Source: Sistotremastrum niveocremeum HHB9708
Taxonomy: Eukaryota > Basidiomycota > Agaricomycetes > Sistotremastrales > Sistotremastraceae
Reading direction: 5' to 3'
Assembly (NCBI GenBank): GCA_001630475.1
Contig: KV419421.1
Location: 70,916 to 134,915 of the forward strand
Length of the DNA: 64,000 nt
A program made the translations under genes and the position numbers. Shown here in pieces: positions 59,692 to 64,000 of this stretch (positions are counted from its first letter, which is position 1; each line of letters begins with the position of its first letter). The notes below the pieces were generated by a model. It ran no database searches. It had not been told where the DNA came from and was given only the letters and a program-made list of their open reading frames with translations.

Positions 59692-60502
59692 ATGCACGCT
59701 CTTCTTGTTGCTTTATTGGCGGTTTTTGCGTTTTCAGTTGCAGGAGCGACTCCTACGCCCGCCATAAAGCCTCCCGCGCTCGTCAAGCTCCGGATTGAAG
59801 GCGACGTCGACACTTTATTCGAGGCTTTCGTGAGTTCGCAGGATTCCCTCTATAATCAATCTCACCCTTCTTGTATTATAGGTCCTTACGGAAGGCCACG
59901 ACGTCACTACTGCTACAGGTGGCACTCATCATTGCGACGGAACGAATCTCGACGCAAATCCCACGCCTGGACCGACATGTACGAGCGCGCTTGACACCGG
60001 AAGTCTTCATCAACATCGATTCGTATGGGATGGGTACGCGTATTTAAACTTCATCATCTACAGAGACTAATCGACCCAATAATCCTCGCTCAGATCATTC
60101 GACACCGAATTCGACGATTTCTTCATCACGACCATTGCTGGTGTTGCCGAAACAGCCACCCAATTCTGGGGCATCCTCCTCGATTTCCAATTCACACCTG
60201 TCGGAGGGTGTCAACAGGAAGTCACGAGCGGACAAGAAGTCCTCTTTGCATTCGATGCATTCAACAAGAGTTTCTTCTTGAAAGCCTCCGGTCCGCCGGT
60301 GGCGAAATTAGGAAAGGCGGTGGTGGTGACTGTTATTGATGGGATGAGTGGGGTGCCGATCCAGGGAGCCAGCATTGGCGGAGTGCTGACGGATGTGAAT
60401 GGTCATGCCAGTATCACCTTTGCAACTGTCGGGTTGAAGAAATTGAAGGCGACGAGGAGTGATTCAATTAGGTCAAATGCCGTGGAGATACTTGTTGTTT
60501 AG
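59692..60502 (+). CDS. Small secreted protein, DUF4430-like plus Ig-like fold (232 aa)
   Basis: Exons 59692-59829, 59882-60033 and 60094-60502; GT-AG introns, 233 codons. A signal peptide MHALLVALLAVFAFSVAGA is followed by VKLRIEGDVDTLFEAF. Next come HHCDGTN, CTSALD and FFITTIAGV, then WGILLDFQFTPVGGCQ. This pattern recalls the transcobalamin-C-like DUF4430 fold found in fungal secreted proteins. Three cysteines (CDGTN, TCTSA, GGCQ) may stabilise it. The C-terminal part (VVVTVIDGMSGVPIQGA, LTDVNGHASITFATVG) resembles a carboxypeptidase-regulatory or Ig-like beta domain. No catalytic residues are evident. The ligand and role outside the cell are unknown. Confidence 0.7.
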
Positions 60503-60901
60503 TCATAGTGTGAGTGTACTGGAAGTTTACACCAAAAATGTGTACGCTCAGGCCTCAGGTTTGAAATGCCAATAAAGTAATAATATTACTCGCATATAGT
60601 GACGGAGGACCATCGGACTGATATAGGCTTGTTCGGTGTCGAGGTAAGGTGAACATTATGGGGGAGGGGAATCGAAATTGCAAAAGGAGTGCTTGAAAAT
60701 ACTCAGCAGTAACTTTGTTCGAATATTCAAAGGGGCAGTTGCTGAGGGAACGAGCGGAAGCATCGGATATCGGAAGTCCACCCCTCGTCCCTCTTGTCAA
60801 TTCGCCCGCCAATTTCGACGATACTATCCGCGAGCCAGATTTCAAACTCCCCATTCCTTTCCTTCACTCAACCACCATCTCTGGTCCTCCAGAGACAGTG
60901 G

Positions 60902-61860
60902 TTGAGTGTGAGCTCGCTGCCCTCCGGGCGGATCAAATAGAGGACTGGCCAAAAGCCATCAGCAGCTGCGTTCATCCCATCCAGTTCCTGCCTTTGCTAG
61001 GATCTGTCGATGCGATTCCGGTGACCGTAGTTGGCCTCGAGAGCTCTGTATTCTGGATCAAGAACGAAGACATTGGAGTGTAGCAAGTCCCGAGCTTTCG
61101 ACTGTTCACTATATTCAAGGTGCGCTCTTTCTGACCTCTGCTCTTTCTCTGTGCATAATCGGCATTTTCAGATTCATATCTCGACATCTCCCCCACTCCC
61201 CCACTTGATCATCACCCGATGGTCGGGTGTGAGCTCGCTGCCCTCTGGGCGGATCAAAGAGAGGACGGGCCAAAAGCCACCAGCAGCTACGTTCATCCCA
61301 TCCAGTTCCTGCCTTTGCCAGGATCTGTCGATGCGAAAACGGTGACCGTAGCTGGCCTCGAGAGCTCTGCGTTATGGATCAAGAACGAAGATATGGGAGT
61401 GTGGCAAGACGCAAGCTTCCGGACGTCCTTCCTCCCATTTGTTCAAGAGATGCGACGGGAGGTGCTCCATCTTCGACAAGTACCGGTTTTATTGCATTAT
61501 CTCGATTCTTACCTACCTCAGCTCCTAGCAGCCTTCTTTTGACGATCTTGTCCTTCACAGTTTACCGTATCCAATGTGTGTTCATTCTGACCTTTGCTCC
61601 TTCATAGTACATAACCCGCGTTTTCAGGGTTCTCCTTCGCGACCTCCCCACCACTCCCCCACTCGATCGCTACCCAGTGATCGAGTGTGAGCTCGCTGCC
61701 CGCTCGGCGGATCAAAGAGAGAACGGGCTAAAAGCCACCAGCAGCTACGTTCATCCCACCCAGATCTGCAGCAGCGCCGCGATCTGTCGATGCGATACAG
61801 ATGACCGTAGTTGGCCTCGAGAGCTCTGTAGCCTGGACAAGAACGAAGACATCAAAGTAC
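60902..61860 (+). repeat. Three tandem exon-like repeats
   Basis: A core of about 185 bp occurs three times, starting near 60902, 61225 and 61679, spaced about 320 and 455 bp apart. All begin GTGTGAGCTCGCTGCC and contain GTTCATCCCA. Translated in one frame each core reads close to CELAALRADQIEDWPKA, then HPIQFLPL, then VTVVGLESS and a KNED end. Copies 2 and 3 are preceded by TTTTCAG, like exon acceptors. Copy 3 differs in frame after the middle. This may be a tandemly duplicated exon of an unrecognised gene running from about 60740, or its remains. Confidence 0.55.
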
Positions 61861-62317
61861 AAGTTCCGAGAGTGGACGTGGGATCGACAGGAGACGGTGT
61901 CAAAGCAGTGCGTCACCAAAATTCTGGGCGGAAATCACTTCAGAACTTGTTCGATGGCTCTCTTGCAGAGCTCTTCCGTCTGATAGGAAAACTTTTGCCT
62001 ACGTAATATGTTTCAGGTACACCCGCTATGCCGCATCGACCGTTTTTATTTCCGTATTACGTGTAATTTAATATGCCATTCTCCCCAGTGAAGATTCGAA
62101 TTGATATTGTATTGCAATTTGTTCAAGAACATCGGGAGGACGAATACAATGAGCGACAACAATTGGATAACATGACAACTGAGAGCAATGGGCAAGCTTG
62201 GAGTAGTACAGAGACATTGAAGGGGGCATATACAATTCTTCGGGAAATTTGAGAAATGAGTCGTCTCGGGACTCTCATACGTTGAACGATGTTTCGAAGG
62301 CATCTGGCGCGTCGCGA

Positions 62318-63088
62318 TCAGTATCTGTTGAGCGATGAAAGGCAAGACCAACTTCTGCCGATGACAACGCTCTTCCAATATTCTTCGTCTTGAGGGTAAG
62401 TAGCGTTGTCATTCAGGAACTCGATAGCAATCTGCTTCCAGGCTTCCGATTCTTCCTTTTGAGCTTGGAGCTCTTCCTTGAGTCGGGCACTGTGGATGCT
62501 GAATGTCCACGACGTATCATGATCACGGTAAGGACTTACTAGGCCCGAACATGAGCTTTGAGCTCTTCTTCGCGGGAGCTGCGAGTCATGAGTGTTAAAG
62601 AAGGACTCTTAGTGAGAGCGAAACCTACTGGGCTCCTCTAGGAGATGGTCAGTGAGTGTTTGCGTTAATTCGAGAACGGCAGAGGCTCACCGAATGATAA
62701 CCATCGCCCTTGCCGCAGCGTCCGCTGTACATTTGATCGATTGGCGATCGCTGTCTGCTGAGCATTGCTTTACCAACAGTGTAAGCTTGTCGAGTGCTTC
62801 TTTTCTCTTGGCAGCGCTGGCAGCTTCGATCTCCCTGCGACGTTCTCGTTCCGCCTGACAAGTGTTAATGAGAACATTGAACAGATGAGGAGCTAACAGG
62901 TACATTTGAACTTCTGCAATCAATATTAGGCCTGGGACGAAGGTTATCTGAGTATATGGGTCAAATTCGAGAACACTGTCGGAAACGTGTAGTCCACGTG
63001 TACCGTCCTCCAGACCCGATGACATTTGAGAGGACGCAACTCGGGATATTCTTTTAGTATTGCCAGGAGCAGATTGTCTAGGAGACAT
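62318..63088 (-). CDS. Coiled-coil protein of unknown function with a 9-nt exon (205 aa)
   Basis: Exons 5' to 3': 62691-63088, 62629-62637, 62540-62578, 62318-62489; 206 codons in total, all introns phase 2. The start MSPRQSAPGNTKRISR is Ser/Arg-rich. A charged helix follows (ERERRREIEAASAAKRKEA) with more helical segments after the introns (REEELKAHVRA, ARLKEELQAQKEESEAW). The second exon has only 9 nt (AGGAGCCCA). Without it and its flanking introns the frame stops at once. In exon 1 the part reading ITFVPGLILIAEVQMYLL might be an unspliced intron, though the frame stays open. No family recognised. Confidence 0.6.
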
Positions 63089-63707
63089 GTCGGATGGAAG
63101 TATCAGGAGATGTTGTTCGGGAAAAGCTAGAAAAATGGGAATGATATTGGCAGGAGAGAACCTGTCGGGCGACTTCTGGGGAGTATTTAAAGCGCTTTAA
63201 ACAGTGTGCCAACTCAGGAGATTTCATGGTTTTCAAAGCAGGTAGGTCGAAGAGATCGAAGTACAAAACGCGGGGAGGAAGGGATGGTAAGCGGGTAAGT
63301 TGCGCTTATTTGACCAAGCGTGGGAAGCTTTGTGAACTCTGCCTATCATTGAATACTGTTACACTGTGCAATATTCGCAGAAGCTTTTATGCTGAGTTTC
63401 GCTCTTGATACCAAACATTATAAGACATCTCGGTATCATGGAAGATTTCTGAGAAGCCCTACGTAGTCCCATAAATGTAAACATTCATGTTAGAGATCGG
63501 CATGCACGTATTAGCTAATCAGCAGAGCAAATTCGGAGACTGCAAGCTTTGCGATGCGGAGTTCCCAAATCAAGAACTCAGTTGAAGGTTCCGAGAACCA
63601 CAGCTCATAACATAGTAGCGCCCAAGTTTCCGACATCCGACCCGAAACTCCACAACGCGGAAATTCCACAGTCTTCCGCAGCTGATACTTCCGCTATGTC
63701 CGTAAAA
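63089..63707. other. Upstream region of the coiled-coil gene; nothing else clear
   Basis: Holds the leader and probably the promoter of the minus-strand coiled-coil gene. Short frames at 63226-63408 and 63549-63758 have no motif and are not called. Confidence 0.4.
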
Positions 63708-63776
63708 CCCAGTCAAAACTCGGTTCTATCGGCTGTTGCTCTCCGTTGCAGCCGATAGAACCGAGTTTTGACTGGG
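63708..63776. repeat. Perfect 28-bp inverted repeat with 13-nt loop
   Basis: Arms at 63708-63735 and 63749-63776 are exact reverse complements (CCCAGTCAAAACTCGG... and ...CCGAGTTTTGACTGGG) around a loop TTGCTCTCCGTTG. The 8-mer CGTAAAAC stands on both sides, at 63701-63708 and 63777-63784. It overlaps the first arm base by one. This may be a tiny insertion, a template-switch product or a hairpin that is transcribed. Confidence 0.85.
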
Positions 63777-64000
63777 CGTAAAACACAGTGATGCGCAGCC
63801 TACGGTCGTAATATTAATGGAGCGCCAGGAAGAGAATCAAAAAGTGATCCGGTGAGCGGCTTCGGTTCAGACAGTTCGGCCGTAGGAATCAAGAGTCATA
63901 CTAGTAGCAAAGTTCCAATCCCAAAGCCCACACGAAACACTACCTTCCACAAGACCTTCCAATTCCCCAATCCACCGAAACATGTAAATTAAAACTGTAT

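Overview
The window looks like nuclear DNA from a mushroom-forming basidiomycete (Agaricomycetes). The genes carry many short GT-AG introns of about 46-75 bp. The gene content fits: Agaricus-type tyrosinases, a GH10 xylanase with a fungal CBM1 domain, expanded F-box-like families, Cdc37 and a Bbc1-type actin-patch protein. I resolved exons by hand, using splice motifs, frame continuity and comparison between paralogues in the window. No long terminal repeats, rRNA, CRISPR array or convincing tRNA was seen.

Layout. 0-7.4 kb: the 3' end of an unknown gene, then three F-box-like genes (1391+, 3490-, 5518+). 7.8-9.7 kb: a foldback (inverted-repeat) element with an assembly gap at its apex. 10.2-22.1 kb: conserved housekeeping genes, namely cdc37 (first intron GC-AG), an unresolved hypothetical gene, an 11-exon bbc1-like gene, a small gene matching the TRIR/C19orf43 family, and a bHLH-zip-like regulator. 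22.3-24.3 kb: a second copy of the foldback element. 24.6-27.8 kb: a decayed F-box-like gene and an intact one. 30.2-35.4 kb: tyrosinase 1 and the secreted CBM1-GH10 xylanase. 35.8-52.1 kb: five more F-box-like genes, with a third, divergent foldback element between two convergent paralogues. 52.8-60.5 kb: tyrosinase 2, a divergent gene sharing its N-terminal domain, and a small secreted protein. 60.9-63.1 kb: a tandem exon-like triplication and a coiled-coil gene with a 9-nt exon.

Most unusual locus. Tyrosinase 2 (52778-55632, minus) appears to be a fusion. A domain of about 100 residues and a Gly-Tyr-Pro-rich exon, both phase 0, are spliced ahead of a full tyrosinase. The divergent gene at 57504-58775 carries the same N-terminal domain, followed by seven phase-0 exons that are mostly Gly/Tyr/Thr/Pro-rich modules. 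I recognise neither the domain nor the repeat. Both genes also have a 5'-UTR intron that ends two bases before the ATG. Tyrosinase 2 is one base short in a G run, so it is either a fresh pseudogene or a consensus error.

The nine intact F-box-like genes form one rapidly duplicating family. All share a phase-2 intron just before the conserved 'P-x-(L/I/F)-W' part of the F-box. Two pairs were duplicated together with promoters that contain CACGTG.
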